From NCBI RefSeq assembly GCF_040954645.1, contig NC_092807.1, positions 56,151,739-56,215,738 on the forward strand: a stretch of 64,000 nt of DNA. The letters run 5' to 3'. The stretch is from Diabrotica undecimpunctata. Taxonomy: Eukaryota > Arthropoda > Insecta > Coleoptera > Chrysomelidae. A program made the translations under genes and the position numbers. The notes beneath the pieces are model-generated. The model was given only the letters and a program-made list of their open reading frames with translations. It had not been told where the DNA came from and made no database searches. This document shows, piece by piece, positions 22,620 through 33,186 of this stretch. Position 1 is the first letter of the stretch. Each line of letters begins with the position of its first letter.

Positions 22620-24680
22620 CATATGCTTAAGTTTGTCACTACAAACTGTATTATAGATATTATTATTTACCTTATTATTTTTATTACAAACAATATTCAT
22701 TATCAGGATAAGTTCCCCGAATATTTCCTCTACAAATTTTGTTATTCCAACAAATATTTTGTCCTGAATATTTGTCATCACAAACAAATATTTCTTCTGC
22801 ATAATTTTTTTTTTTTTTTTTTTTGGCATCAACAACTATATTATTGACGATATTTGTCACCACAACTAAATATTTATTTGGATAATTTCCAAAGAGAAGA
22901 AAGAATAAATCTTTCTTAATGTGCCGACTTCTACCGAAGGTTGGCGGCCATCAAACGATAGGTTTCTCTGTTTTGTGCCGCATGTATTATGTTCGCAGCT
23001 TCTGGTATGTGAACTTATGAAGAACTAATAAAAAATTTATTAACTAAGCCACTATTGTTTATATTCGCCATCACAGACAAATATTAATTGTAAATATTTC
23101 GGTCAGGTGTCAACACAAACACCTATAGTAGGTAAGTTTATTTGTTATTCTTAATAACAATTTTATATTTACACATGTGATAATATTATATACACAATAA
23201 TATATATATATATTATTGACGATCATTTGTCATCACAACCAAATATTTACTTAGATAATTTCCAAAGTGATAGAAGAAACATGAAAAATTTTTTATAATT
23301 AATCCACTATTGTTAATATTCGTCATCACAGACAAACGTTAATTATGAATATTTCGGTCAGGTGTCAACACAAACACCTATAGTAGGTAAGTTTATTTGT
23401 TATTCTTAATAACAATTTTTATTTACACATGTGATAATATTATATACACGGTATTACCAACTATATTATTGACAATATTTGTCATCACAAACAAATATTT
23501 ACTTGGATACTTTCCAACGTGAACGAAGAAAAAATGAAAAAAATTTATAAAGTATTCTAATATTGTTAGTATTCGTCATCACAGACAAATGTTAATTGTG
23601 AATATTTTATTCAGGTGTCATCACAAACACCTATAGTAAAGGTGTCATCACAAACACCTATAGTAGGTAAGTTTATTTGTTGTTCTTAATAACAATTTTT
23701 TATTTACACATGTGATAATATTATATATATGGTATTACCAACTATATTATTGACGATATTTGTCATCACAAACAAATATTTACTTGGATACTTTCCAACG
23801 TGAACGAAGAAAAAATGAAAAATTTTATAAAGTATTCTAATATTGTTAGGATTCGTCATCACAGACAAATGTTAATTGTGAATCTTTTAGTCAGGTGTCA
23901 TCACAAACACCTATAGTAGGTAAGTTTATTTGTTGTTCTTAATAACAATTTTTTATTTACACATGTGATAATATTATAGATATGGTATTACCAACTATAT
24001 TATTGACGATATTTGTCATCACAAACAAATATTTATTTGGATAATTTCTAAAAAGAAGGAAGAAAAAATGAAAATTTTTATAAGTATTCCAATATTGTTA
24101 ATATTCGTCACCACAGACAAATGTTTATTGTGAATATTTTAGTCAGGTGTCATCACAAACACCTATTGTAGAGGTGTCATCACAAACACCTATAGTAGGT
24201 AAGTTTATTTGTTGTTCAATAACAATTTTTTATTTATACATGTGATAATATTATATATATGGTATTACCAACTATATTATTGACGATATTTGTCATCACA
24301 AACAAATATTTATTTGGATAATTTCCAAAAAGAAGGAAGAAAAAATGAAAATTTTTATAAGTATTCCAATATTGTTAATATTCGTCGTCACAGACAAATG
24401 TTAATTGTGAATATTTTAGTCAGGTGTCAACACAAACACCTATAGTAGGTAAGTTTATTTGTTATTTTTAATAACAATTTTTTATTTACACATGTGATAA
24501 TATTATATACACGGTATTACCAATTATATTATTGACGATATTTGTCATCACAAACAAATATTTACTTGAATACTTTCCAAGTGAAAGAAGAAAAAATGAA
24601 AAAATTTATTAAGTATTCCAATGTTGTTAATATTCGTCATGACAGACAAATATTAATTGTGAATATTTCGGTCAGGTCAA
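22620..24680. repeat. Tandem array of about 253-bp hairpin-bearing monomers
   Basis: GTAGGTAAGTTTATTTGTT recurs at 23128, 23383, 23663, 23916, 24195 and 24445 (spacings 255, 280, 253, 279, 250). The longer spacings hold one extra 26-bp AGGTGT-hairpin word. Each monomer has three short hairpins, AATATTTGT/ACAAATATT, AGGTGT/ACACCT and ATTCGT/ACAAAT, all around the loop CATCACAR. Diverged half-units start the array before 22850. No coding capacity. The array splits the gag of the DIRS element, so it either grew inside DIRS or was inserted there. Confidence 0.9.
22916..23018 (-). mobile_element. Very short RTE LINE 3' fragment inside one monomer
   Basis: About 100 bp (AATGTGCCGACTTCTACCGA through GCTTCTGGTATGTG) nearly match the 3' end of the RTE copy at 35624-35735: last codons ...YRLMVANLR, stop, short 3' UTR. 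No other monomer has it. It is an extreme 5'-truncated insertion. The duplication is not clear. Confidence 0.85.
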
Positions 24681-24739
24681 CCCTGCGATAGTATTTATTA
24701 CCACCTACCTTATGTACTTAGTATATTTTTATCTTAATC

Positions 24740-24930
24740 CCCCTCTGAGACAACAATTTTAACCAACACTTGAAACACTTTCATTATCTGAAATTTCTGC
24801 TTGAGTATCACTTTTCAAGCTCGGTGTTATGAATTTGGATATGATGAATGACGCCGTGAACGATTTTTTCCGGTAATTCGTTGCCGAATTAATTTTACGC
24901 GCTGTGTGTGTAGCAATGATCACATAAACG
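24740..24930 (-). pseudogene. Probable DIRS gag N-terminus
   Basis: Next to the left terminal repeat the minus strand is open for about 55 codons: NYRKKSFTASFIISK and ITPSLKSDTQAEISDNESVS, then a stop. The acidic Ser-rich text suits the start of a DIRS gag. Position and strand support it, but the sequence alone does not prove it. Confidence 0.45.
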
Positions 24931-24931
24931 A

Positions 24932-25066
24932 AGACTGAAGAGTATAGACCAGAGATGCTGAGAAGAGGTTTCGAGTGGTTGTTTATACTTTAACTTTTAA
25001 GTGTGAGTAATTAGCCAGAGGCGGAGATACTACAATTTATTTATTTATGAGATGAGGCCGAATATA
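24932..25066 (-). repeat. DIRS left inverted terminal repeat
   Basis: About 120-135 bp, read on the minus strand as CGGCCTCATCTCATAAATAA... to the CTTCAGTCT word. They match the complement of 20085-20194 almost base for base. Confidence 0.9.
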
Positions 25067-26273
25067 ATTAGAAATAGACGTTCTCCGTTCTTTTTCTATA
25101 TTTAGCTGCGATCTATATTTGGTCTTCAAAGCAGCCACCGCAGAAAATCATGTTTCGCAAAGGTAGGATGTTGAAAACGGCAATAGTATATGGAACGCTC
25201 TGGTTTTCAGTGCAGAAAACTCATCATTTACTCCTGCCCAAAATTCAAAGAGGGACTTATTATTAAACTGTTTCTTGATTATATTATTTGCCGAGAAGTC
25301 AATGAAGGTTTCTTCTTCGGCAGTAAAGAGCCCTTCTGGTGTAATTTCGAACGGATTCCTAACCCACTTGTAACTACGTATTAATTTGTCGTCGGCAAAA
25401 TATTATCGTTTAAAATTTTTAGTCAGCATTGCTAAATGATTTTCAATGGTTACAAAAACAATTTTCACGTGTTGTTCTTCAACCTTGCAAGTTTTAATAC
25501 ATTCATCTACATTTGCAAACATTTCTAGGTTTTTTTGCTTTAAATTTCTGCTTCACAATTCCAATATTTTACAAAAACCATTAACTTTATTACTCGTATC
25601 CAATATATGTGTATTGGCTCCTTGAAGCTGAATGTTTAAAATATTTAGTTTCTCAAATATGTCAACCAAGTAGTTCAATTTCATCAAAAATAAACTATCT
25701 CGAAACATCTCGGCTACCGGTCTATTTTCTTCTTCTAGGAAAATAGCGATTTCATGTCTTAATTCAAAAACACGTTGTAAAAATTTCCCACGTGATAACC
25801 ATCTTGCCTCATAATAAAATAATAATGCTGAATGTAATGCACCCATGTCTTTACAAAGTGCAGAAAGGATTCTGGTTTTCCAAGGTCTCATTTTTTTATA
25901 ATTAACTACTGTTACAACCGTTGTTGCACAATATTCAGGCCAGGGGACATTTCTTTGAAAGCCAGAGCTTCTCTGTGGATCATACAAGGTGTCCATATAC
26001 ACATTGGAGACTTTTGTTTCACAAGCGCTTGTAGACTATGAAATTTTCCGGACATTGCACGAGCACCATCTGTGCATATTCCGACGCAATTCTTCCTCTC
26101 TATTTTTGCTCCATTTATATAATCGTTTAAGGTAGCAAATAATGCGAGCGAGGTTGCTTTCAGTTCTATTTATTGCTATCTGTTGCCTCATCAAGCTCAA
26201 TCGAAAACAGCTTGTCGCGCAACTTCCCGGGCAACAGTATCATTTGATAGAGGTATAGACTCCAATTTTATGG
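25067..26273 (-). pseudogene. hAT transposase (ZBED5-like/Buster type), main part
   Basis: From the N-terminal side the minus strand shows LFSIELDEATDSN (about 26210, with a catalytic Asp), a block on the lines of YYEARWLSRGKFLQRVFELR (about 25810-25750), and a C-terminal dimerisation region including FHILLPFSTSYLCET, FSAVAALKTKYRSQLNIEKE (25180-25090). These are hAT DDE transposase hallmarks, closest to the ZBED5-like group. Frameshifts near 26220 and 26000 and a stop in the LCET/FSA stretch make it non-functional. Reading stops at the DIRS border (about 25067) in the middle of the C-terminal segment. The remaining residues are found at 19961-20020. Confidence 0.88.
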
Positions 26274-26873
26274 CAAAATTAAAACACAGTTAAAAATGTA
26301 TCCATGATTTTGTATAAATTTAAGTATATTTACCTACTGCTTGGAATATTTTAATACCGTGAACTGCAATTAATACACGCAAACTACAACATACACATTC
26401 ACAATCAATTTAACAGGTGCAGAAAGACTGACTGGACTGACTAAACTAACTCAACTAAGGTCTGGGTCTGAGGAGGAAAGAGGAGAACTCGGAACTCGGA
26501 ACTTTTCGCGAAGAGAGACGATCGGTTCTGGATTGGTGTTGCCACATATCAATAAATTTACTTATTCTCGGTAATTTGGTAATTAAGGTTTCACTGTAAG
26601 TTTAGTGCAAGGGCGGATCCAGAGAGACTGGCTAAAAAAATTGACAAATAAATATACTTTAATAACGATAAGGTTTGATTGTCTTTATGGCACTCAAGTG
26701 TGTGAAAAGTGCCTTAAAAAAATTTCGGTACCACCGAAAAAAGTTCATGTAACACCACCCCCCGCCCCTGAAAATCGATACTGGATTCATATATTTTTAT
26801 TGTATGATGGAGGACGCGGTGAAAATAATTATATAAAATTGGGTCGCAACTGGTAAAAAGTTTAGAAACGATG

Positions 26874-27125
26874 GCTTATGGGTAAGTCAGCCGCATAAAA
26901 TAGGTACAAGATTGGTCCGAGCACAGTACCCTTAGATACACCAAATTTGATGGGGTAGAACTATGTGTGGCCTTCACTAAACCTTACTAGATGTCTTCTT
27001 TTTGTAAGATATGATTTAAGCAGTTTGAAGTAAGTGTAAGGAGTTTTTCTTTAACTTGTACAGAATTGTTGTGTTTATTCTGTGAATTTGTTCTATTGTA
27101 GCTTCTTGGTTACGCCCTCAAATAA
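26874..27125 (-). pseudogene. Jockey LINE RT, upstream half (5' of hAT insertion)
   Basis: Minus-strand text ATIEQIHRI near 27100, then LKSYLTKRRHLVRFSEGHT, a stop, and FGVSKGTVLGPILYLFYAADLP ending at the hAT border. This is the Jockey RT region just before the catalytic box found at 19.84 kb. An internal deletion joins HRI directly to the later YKLKK segment, and PQGSVLGP has become SKGTVLGP. Confidence 0.85.
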
Positions 27126-27134
27126 CAAGTGTGT

Positions 27135-27650
27135 TTATAGTAACCGGTTTCAAACTAAAATAAACAAATAATATCCAAGTGAAAAATAAAATATTTTTAT
27201 ATGACAATACTTATTAATTCTATTATATCTCTTGTAATGTTGTTTATAATCGCCCTCATGTGAGTGGCCATAGTTGCCGAGTACGTAGATGTAAATAAAA
27301 TGGTTATTTACTTTACTATTTACTTGTTTGAAGTAGTGTATCACAGTTGTTGATATTTTGAGGTGTGTTGAATGTATTACGTAGTTTTCAGTTGGATTTC
27401 TATTCAGTTATGGATTTATGTCATTTATTTATATCCAGTTATTAAAAAAATTATACTTTTAATATTTATAAAGATTGCTAAGATTAAAAGATGTTAGGCT
27501 TATAATATTTACTTCTTTCAAAATTGTTTCAACTAAAAAAAAATCGTTCTATAACATTTGCTTTTTTTATAAAACAGGGTACCGTTTATGGTAACCGTAG
27601 CAAAGCTAAAATAAACAAATAATATGCAAGTGAAAAATAAAAAAAATTAT
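27135..27650 (+). repeat. Dispersed repeat, copy B, with flanking direct repeat
   Basis: 27318-27600 is the second copy of the repeat at 18641-18905. In addition a word of about 55 bp (CTAAAATAAACAAATAATAT plus CAAGTGAAAAATAAA) occurs at 27153-27188 and again at 27610-27645, so the segment is bounded by direct repeats about 455 bp apart. It could be a non-autonomous element. Family unknown. 27650-28390 has no recognisable gene. Confidence 0.65.
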
Positions 27651-28394
27651 ATCTTTCAAAAATTTAATTTTTTTGATCACGTATAATAATTTAGTACGTT
27701 TATATAATGCTTCATTAAATCACAAAAAACTGTAACCAAGGTTAAATATAGGGAATCATTAATACTATTTATATCAGCTAACGAAGCTTATTCGTTTTTT
27801 TATCGACTGGAACTTGATAAATGGGCCTTATTAATGAAAACTTTTTATACGCTTCGTTTATTAAGTTTCCTTGATAGATAACAGAAAAAGTTGTTTTTAA
27901 GCAGTTTGGCTTGATCTATACTGGTCTACTAATTTGGAAGCCAGGACAGATAATCTACAATGATGGCTTGGATTTTGATACGATAAAGTTACGATAACAA
28001 CTATTCTTGTTTGGAGTTAAGCTAAAACTAACGAAACTGATTTAAACATCTTGTATACGCTGGTAATAAGGCTTTATTAACGTAATATATTAATTTTGGC
28101 TTTTTTTTTTAAATAATGTCTATTTTATGTCATAAGAAATATATATTAAGCGAAAGTTTATTGTACACTGCTTCCACAAAGTGAAGCATAAATTCATAAT
28201 TTGCTATATAAATATTATGTATTATGCTATATATTTATATGCTTATAATGAATTAAAAAAAGCAGAAACACATATGTCACAGAAACTGATAGCTGGGCAA
28301 AAATCAGATGAAATCTGGGCAAAAATTAAGTCTAATTAATATCTTAGCCTGGGCCTAGGAAGTTATTGGTAAAAGAAATAAATAAATAAAAATA

Positions 28395-28935
28395 AGTCAT
28401 TCCCAAGGCCAAGAAGTTTAGGGCTTTGTACAGAAGTGAAGGAAAAATGCAAAAAAAAGAAAAAAGCTTACCTGAAATACATGTTAACCAAAAACACAAG
28501 AGTCATACCATAATTACAAGGCAGTAAGAAACAAAACACATGCACTTGTAAGAAAAATAAAAAAAATTATCACTGGGAATGTTTTTTTGAACGAAATGGA
28601 ACATGATTTTTATGGTCTGCAAAAGGAAATATGGCGTTTTGTAAAAGGTTAAAGAAAGGAAGCAAAGCAACTAATAGAACCAAAACACATAGAAAAATAG
28701 ACATGTATTGACTATCTAAAAAACTCTATGCTGTGGAAGAAAAAATGACGCTAGAACCGGAAACACCAACAATTATCACAAAGGAAGAACTTAATATAAA
28801 TACACAGGAAGTTTCTAAAATACTCAGAAGCTGAAGAACAGAAAAGCAGCAGGTAAAGACGGAACACCAAACGAATTACTGAAATATTGTGGAACAGTAA
28901 TGACAGAATAATTAACAACATTAATTAATAAATTA
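28395..28935 (+). pseudogene. RTE-like LINE fragment (linker before RT)
   Basis: Translation in broken frames gives KKKKAYLKYMLTKNTRVIP, then EPETPTIITKEELNINTQEV and RKAAGKDGTPNELLKYCGTV. The last is the conserved KxGKAAGxDGIPxELxK block preceding RT motif 1 in RTE-clade LINEs. Neither nuclease nor RT catalytic core is present. It ends where the opposite-strand Jockey fragment begins. Confidence 0.6.
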
Positions 28936-29364
28936 TGTTAAATCAAAGTTTGTTTCTTTTGCACTATGGATGTCAGATATCCTTTTTGTTACAGCAAAAT
29001 CTACCAAATCTAGAATTTTGTTGGTATCCGTAGGCCAGTTTATGGGTTCTCCCGTAAATAAGTATTTTAAGTTATTTTGTTGGATGATATTGATTAATGC
29101 TCGACCTATAGGCGTGATTGATCTGAAACCCCATGTGGTATGTTTGGCATTCCAGTCTCCTGCTATTATGAATTTGGATTCAAGAGTTTGTATGACATCA
29201 TGATACTCTTCTCTTAAAATTGGATGTCTAGGTGGGCTGTAGACTGAGGATACACTTAAAGAGTTGTTTGTTGTGATTTTATTGATTGCTGCTTGAACTT
29301 TTTCCGTAATATAAGGTTGGACTGCATAGTGTTTTTGATTTATTAATACCGGCAGAACCTGCAT
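28933..29364 (-). pseudogene. Jockey LINE endonuclease, C-terminal part
   Basis: An open frame of 143 codons holds ISSVYSPPRHP-like text (SVSSVYSPPRHPILREEYHD), FIIAGDWNAKHTTWGFRSIT (Asp-x-Asn catalytic box) and ILDLVDFAVTKRI. This is the EEP nuclease of Jockey-group ORF2. The C-terminus, RT and 3' end are absent, truncated at 28933. It continues the gag upstream on the same strand, with about 240 bp of poorly readable sequence (including the lost nuclease N-terminus) between them. Confidence 0.82.
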
Positions 29365-29599
29365 GTGCTCCTCCGTCTGGTTTGCATAATAAACAGTATA
29401 GTAGTACTTGAAAGCTATTTTGTTATTTTCTTAATGACTGTAGTTAACATGGTTAAAATCATGCTAGTTTGGTTTAAGAGTTGAAAGAACATATTTTTAA
29501 ATTTGTTTAGAAAATTTGATAGTTTATCTGCTAATTCATTGTTGTTATTCTTATTATCTGCATTTATGTTTCCAATGGCAGCATCTCTATAACTGATTC

Positions 29600-30688
29600 T
29601 GTTGAAATTATGAGCATGGTGTTGGATAGGTATATTTACTTTGAAATTGTTGACAGGATTTTGAGTGGTGATTTGTTTTGATTTGTACTGGTATCTGACA
29701 TTTAGTAGTCACGATAAACAGATCATACTCTGTAATTAGAAGGATGGTCTCCGTTGTAGTTAGTACAAGTTGCAGGCGTGTTTTTTTTGGTTTCTTGCAG
29801 TCCATTGTGTTGTGTGATATAGCGTATTTTATACAATTATATGGTTTTGCACAGTACGTTTTAGTTGACCATATTCTTGACATTGTGTACATTGTGGTAT
29901 ATTTCTTTTAATTCTCAGTGGTTCTACCCTTATTTTACAATGTTGTATATACTGTAGTTCAAATATTTCGTTGTTGTTCGTTTGAGTCTTGAGATCCACA
30001 ACAAATGATGGTAATGGTTCACGGCTTAATCTGTATCTGACATTTATAACGTTTCTCACCTTATGATCCTTTTTCTGGATTTCCGCTTTTATTTCATCTA
30101 TCGAAAAGAAGTGATGTAGATCGCGAATATCTTCTCTGTATGCTCTGTCTTTCTTAGGTTGGTATGTATGATGTACGATTTTTTGCTCTCGTACGTGATG
30201 TATTAGTTTTCTGTAGGATTCAGGTGTCTTTGGTAAAATTTTTATTGTGTTGTTTGTTAAAGCATTAGTAAAGTAAGTTTCTATTTCTTCTGCTTGAGCT
30301 AAATTATCTATTATTTTACTATAGTCATTTACGCCATATATAAAAATTGGAAAGGGTTTTAAGATTGGTGGATTTTTATTTGTATCATTTACGGAGTTTT
30401 CCTGTAAAACTAGCTGAAAAATATTTGAGAGTGTAATTGGAGCTTCTTCTTTTGAATCTTGATGTTTAACCTTTTTTCTTTTTATTTCATTATTTGCCAT
30501 GAGAGTTTATTATTTTGATAGCCTTCATGTTCTTCATCTGACATCGAATCATATTCATTTTGCGTTTCTAGAATGTTTTTTAAGTTTAATTTAGCTTGAG
30601 AGTTTGATGTAGAATGAGAAAAATTGGTTTGCTGGGCAACTATTTGCTGTATCTGATATTGTTGTTGATAATTATCAAAAGATGTCAT
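29600..30688 (-). pseudogene. Jockey LINE gag (ORF1, PRE_C2HC type)
   Basis: ATG at 30688 (MTSFDNYQQQYQIQQIV) begins a Gln-rich N-terminus. After a frameshift near 30500 a long frame gives PFPIFIYGVNDYSKIIDNL, LPKTPESYRKLIHHVREQ, VVDLKTQTNNNEIFELQYIQ and RNIPQCTQCQEYG, then, after another shift near 29880, TKTYCAKPYNCIKYAISHN. The order RRM-like/PRE_C2HC domain then CCHC knuckles is the standard Jockey gag. One knuckle cysteine appears changed (CIKYA for CIKCA). The probable 5' untranslated region extends to about 30890, so the 5' end may be complete although the 3' half of the element is gone. Confidence 0.85.
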
Positions 30689-30899
30689 TTGGTTGACTGT
30701 TAATTAATTTGAGCACAATGGTGGATCTTGAGTATTTATTTCACTTACTTAGTAATACGGATGTATTAGGTTTATAGGGTCGTTCTACATTACAGTTGGA
30801 AACTGCACTTAGGGTAGTGAAAATTACTTGATCCTGGTCCGTTCCCCGTTGGAAACATTTTCACGTAGAGCTCACTTTTATTTCACATTGACTGGATAA

Positions 30900-31525
30900 A
30901 TGAAAATATGTTTATATACCAATATTTAATTAAGATATACCAAATCTCGAGAAGATTAATATTTAGTAAGCACAATTACAATATCCTCATAAAACAGCCA
31001 AAAATTAATATTTTTTTGGGAGAATCCCAAAATTCACATTAAGTTTGATAGTTATTTTGTCGTAGAAAACATTTTAAACTTACAATTAAAAAAAATAATG
31101 GTCATTCATCTAGATAAAAAATTATACTATCTCTTAAGTTGGACCAACAAATATACTTCACAAAATTTTGTTGCAACCATCTTAGTGTTTTTTGAATATT
31201 AGCTTGGACAAACATATATATTGCTTATTTTAAATGTCCCTGAAGATACTCTAGAAGCGAAAGTACTTGGGCAAAATTTAATAGGAAAACTGATTATAAT
31301 TCACATATGTATGTATATATATGTATATTTATATATGTATATATATATATATATATATACATACTTGTATGCAAAACACGAAGATGTAATGTGCAAACAA
31401 CAACTTTATTATTGAACTTACAAAAATTGCTATTGCATTATTTGAAAGACACATTATAAAAACAATATGCAATTATGAACAGAAAAATCATCAATTACAA
31501 AATTAATTTTATATTTGTCAGTATT
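30900..31525. other. No gene; short (TA)n tract inside
   Basis: AT-rich, no recognisable coding. It holds a TATATGTATATA-type microsatellite at about 31317-31361. Confidence 0.6.
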
Positions 31526-31529
31526 TGAT

Positions 31530-32521
31530 ATTACCACCCCTACTCCTAATTACACTTTCCAATCGATTTGGCATGGATCGGATGACTTTTCTAATAAATT
31601 CTTGAGGCGTTTCTTCCCATTCATCATTAAGCGCAGCTCTCAAATCTGTTATGCTATTTGGTGCATGATTCCTGTCTAGGACCCTTTATTTGAGCTCATC
31701 CCAAACATGCTCTATTGGATTTATGTCCGGGCCTGGCCAATTTATTCTAGGTATACCGATCTCAGTCAGATAGGTGATGTTGACTCGTGCGGTATGACAT
31801 CATGTATCATCGTGCATTAAAATAAAGGCATTACCAATAAACCCCGCATATGGAGGAACCACATGTTCCTCCAAAATGTCTCTGATGTAACAATCCGCCG
31901 TTAAACCTCCTTCACGTCCTCTACCAGGCACGAAAACTAACTCAGTTTTCCCATCTCAGATCCTACTTTTGTCAGAGAATAATACCTGACTCCATTGATA
32001 GTCGTCCCAAAAAAGATGTTCGCAAGCAAAGTCTAATCGCCTTTGCTTCTGGGCTGCAGTTAGCTTGGGGCCTGTAGCTGCCCTATTTGATATCAGGTTG
32101 GCTGCCTTCAGTCTGCTTCTGACTGTCCAAATACTGGTAGCCAAACCTCGGACCTGTCTAAGCTCTTCTTTGAGATTAGCACCAGTCAAATATCAATTTC
32201 TCAGAGAGTTCGATACAAGAAATCGATCATCTCTCTCCGTTATTATTTGTTTACGGCCTCCTCCTTGTCGATGGACATAGTCACTAGTACCTTGGTATAG
32301 TTTGTCAAACGTAGGAAAGAGTTTGAAAATCTTACGATCGCCATGCAGTGTTAGGGCCATTGTGAGATTTTTGAACTTTTTCCTACGTTTAACAAACTGT
32401 ACTGACGATACACTCGTGACACAGCAGATTGGTTTAAATTTAGTCGATTTGCCACGGCCCTCTGGCTCACGCCTTTTCTCAATAATGTTACTGTTTGAGC
32501 TGCTTTGACGGATATGATATC
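31530..32521 (-). pseudogene. Tc1-like transposase relic
   Basis: ATG at 32521 (MDIISVKAAQTVTLLRKGVS) opens the paired helix-turn-helix DNA-binding region, followed on the minus strand by RRLDFACEHLFWDDYQWSQV and VLFSDKSRI (first catalytic Asp). Further on come ILMHDD(T)(stop)CHTARV (second Asp) and WPGPDINPIEHVWDELK (third acidic residue, Glu). This is the Tc1 DD34E layout, and the whole reading of about 330 codons is the normal length. Stops after NSLRN, SRI, DDT and DELK and one rearrangement in the DNA-binding domain (32306-32396) inactivate it. Terminal inverted repeats were not found. An RTE LINE has inserted about 60 bp upstream of the start. Confidence 0.88.
32306..32396. repeat. Inverted duplication forming a 32-bp stem
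   Basis: TTTGTCAAACGTAGGAAAGA and the following dozen bases (32306-32339) recur as the reverse complement at about 32365-32396 (TTTTTCCTACGTTTAACAAA), inside the Tc1 N-terminal coding region. The expected protein text is thereby interrupted. Confidence 0.8.
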
Positions 32522-32582
32522 CATTTGTTATGCATTTGCGAAATTAAGTGACTGATGTATTAGTGGGTTGCTATGGAAATTA

Positions 32583-33186
32583 GACAGACAGACTTACGAA
32601 TCATTATTAGAAGAACAAAAGTCCGAAAATATAGATATAAAGAGAGGAGTAAGACAGGGCTGTGTTCTGTCACCATTACTGTTCAACGTGTACAGTGAAG
32701 CCATATTTCAGGAAGCGATAGCGGATCTGGGTGATGGAATCTCTGTAAACGGAAGAATAATAAATAACATAAGATTCGCTGATGACACTGTTATAATGGC
32801 AGACACCCTGGAATCGCTACAAGAATTGGTAAATAGAATTAACGATTATTGCATTAGATACGGACTAAAAATAAATAAGAGAAAAACTAAATTTATGATT
32901 GTCTCAAAAACGCAACATGGAAATGAAAGATTAATGATAGAGCAAACCCAAATAGAAAAAGTAGAGACATATAAATATCTGGGAACCTGAGGAGAAAAAT
33001 ATGAGCTGCTGAGAATTATTATGCAAGGAAGGATCCAAGGAAGAAGACGCATCTCCTGGCTGAAGAACCTTAGAGAATGGTTTAACTGTAGTTCACTACA
33101 ACTTTTCAGAGCAGCAGCCAACAAAGTGACCATAGCTGTTATGATATCCAACCTCCAATAGGAGATGGAACTTTAAGAAGAAGAAG
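32583..33186 (+). mobile_element. RTE-type LINE, 5'-truncated, with TSD
   Basis: A 604-bp insertion. The frame shows KRGVRQGCVLSPLLFNVYSE, NNIRFADDTVIMADTLESLQ (catalytic Asp pair) and YGLKINKRKTKFMIV, then YKYLGT and a stop. A deletion joins this to RIQGRRRISWLKNLREWF and a C-terminal AAANKVTIAVMISNLQ, stop and AAGAAGAAGAAG tail. Flanks ATGGAAATTA at 32573-32582 and 33187-33196 are a perfect 10-bp target-site duplication. It belongs to the same broad group as the RTE copies at 35.6 and 22.9 kb, with related C-terminal ends. Insertion point is just upstream of the Tc1 relic. Confidence 0.9.

Larger units (their letters stand above)
20021..25066 (-). mobile_element. DIRS-type tyrosine-recombinase retrotransposon
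   Basis: A 5.0-kb element on the minus strand is bounded by inverted terminal repeats (24932-25066 and 20021-20194) and carries gag, RT and tyrosine recombinase remnants in the DIRS order. Next to its right end is an internal complementary region (20262-20379). The insertion is inside the hAT transposase C-terminus. Borders are ambiguous by about 5 bp (AATAT on both sides), and no longer target duplication is seen, as expected for recombinase-mediated integration. Later additions inside it are a SINE (20416-20708), a tandem hairpin array (22620-24680) and an RTE fragment (22916-23018). Coding parts are broken by shifts and deletions. Confidence 0.88.
19841..26873 (-). mobile_element. hAT transposon, itself split by DIRS
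   Basis: The left terminus at 19841 (CAGTGATTCTCAACCTGTGG) and the right terminus ending at 26873 (GGTCGCAACTGGTAAAAAG...GATG) are typical hAT ends. They pair imperfectly as inverted repeats. Flanking 8-bp sequences GATTATGG (19833-19840) and GCTTATGG (26874-26881) fit an 8-bp target duplication with one later mutation. The Jockey reading frame on either side joins in phase without the element. The palindrome CGCGCCCCCCTAGGGGGGCG lies just inside the left end. The transposase runs on the minus strand. The 26280-26860 part holds only 5' untranslated or decayed sequence. Confidence 0.85.

Noticed and set aside
22620..24680. CRISPR-like array
   Set aside because: The regular repeats are long tandem monomers with no unique spacers between them, no cas genes are nearby, and the context is eukaryotic.
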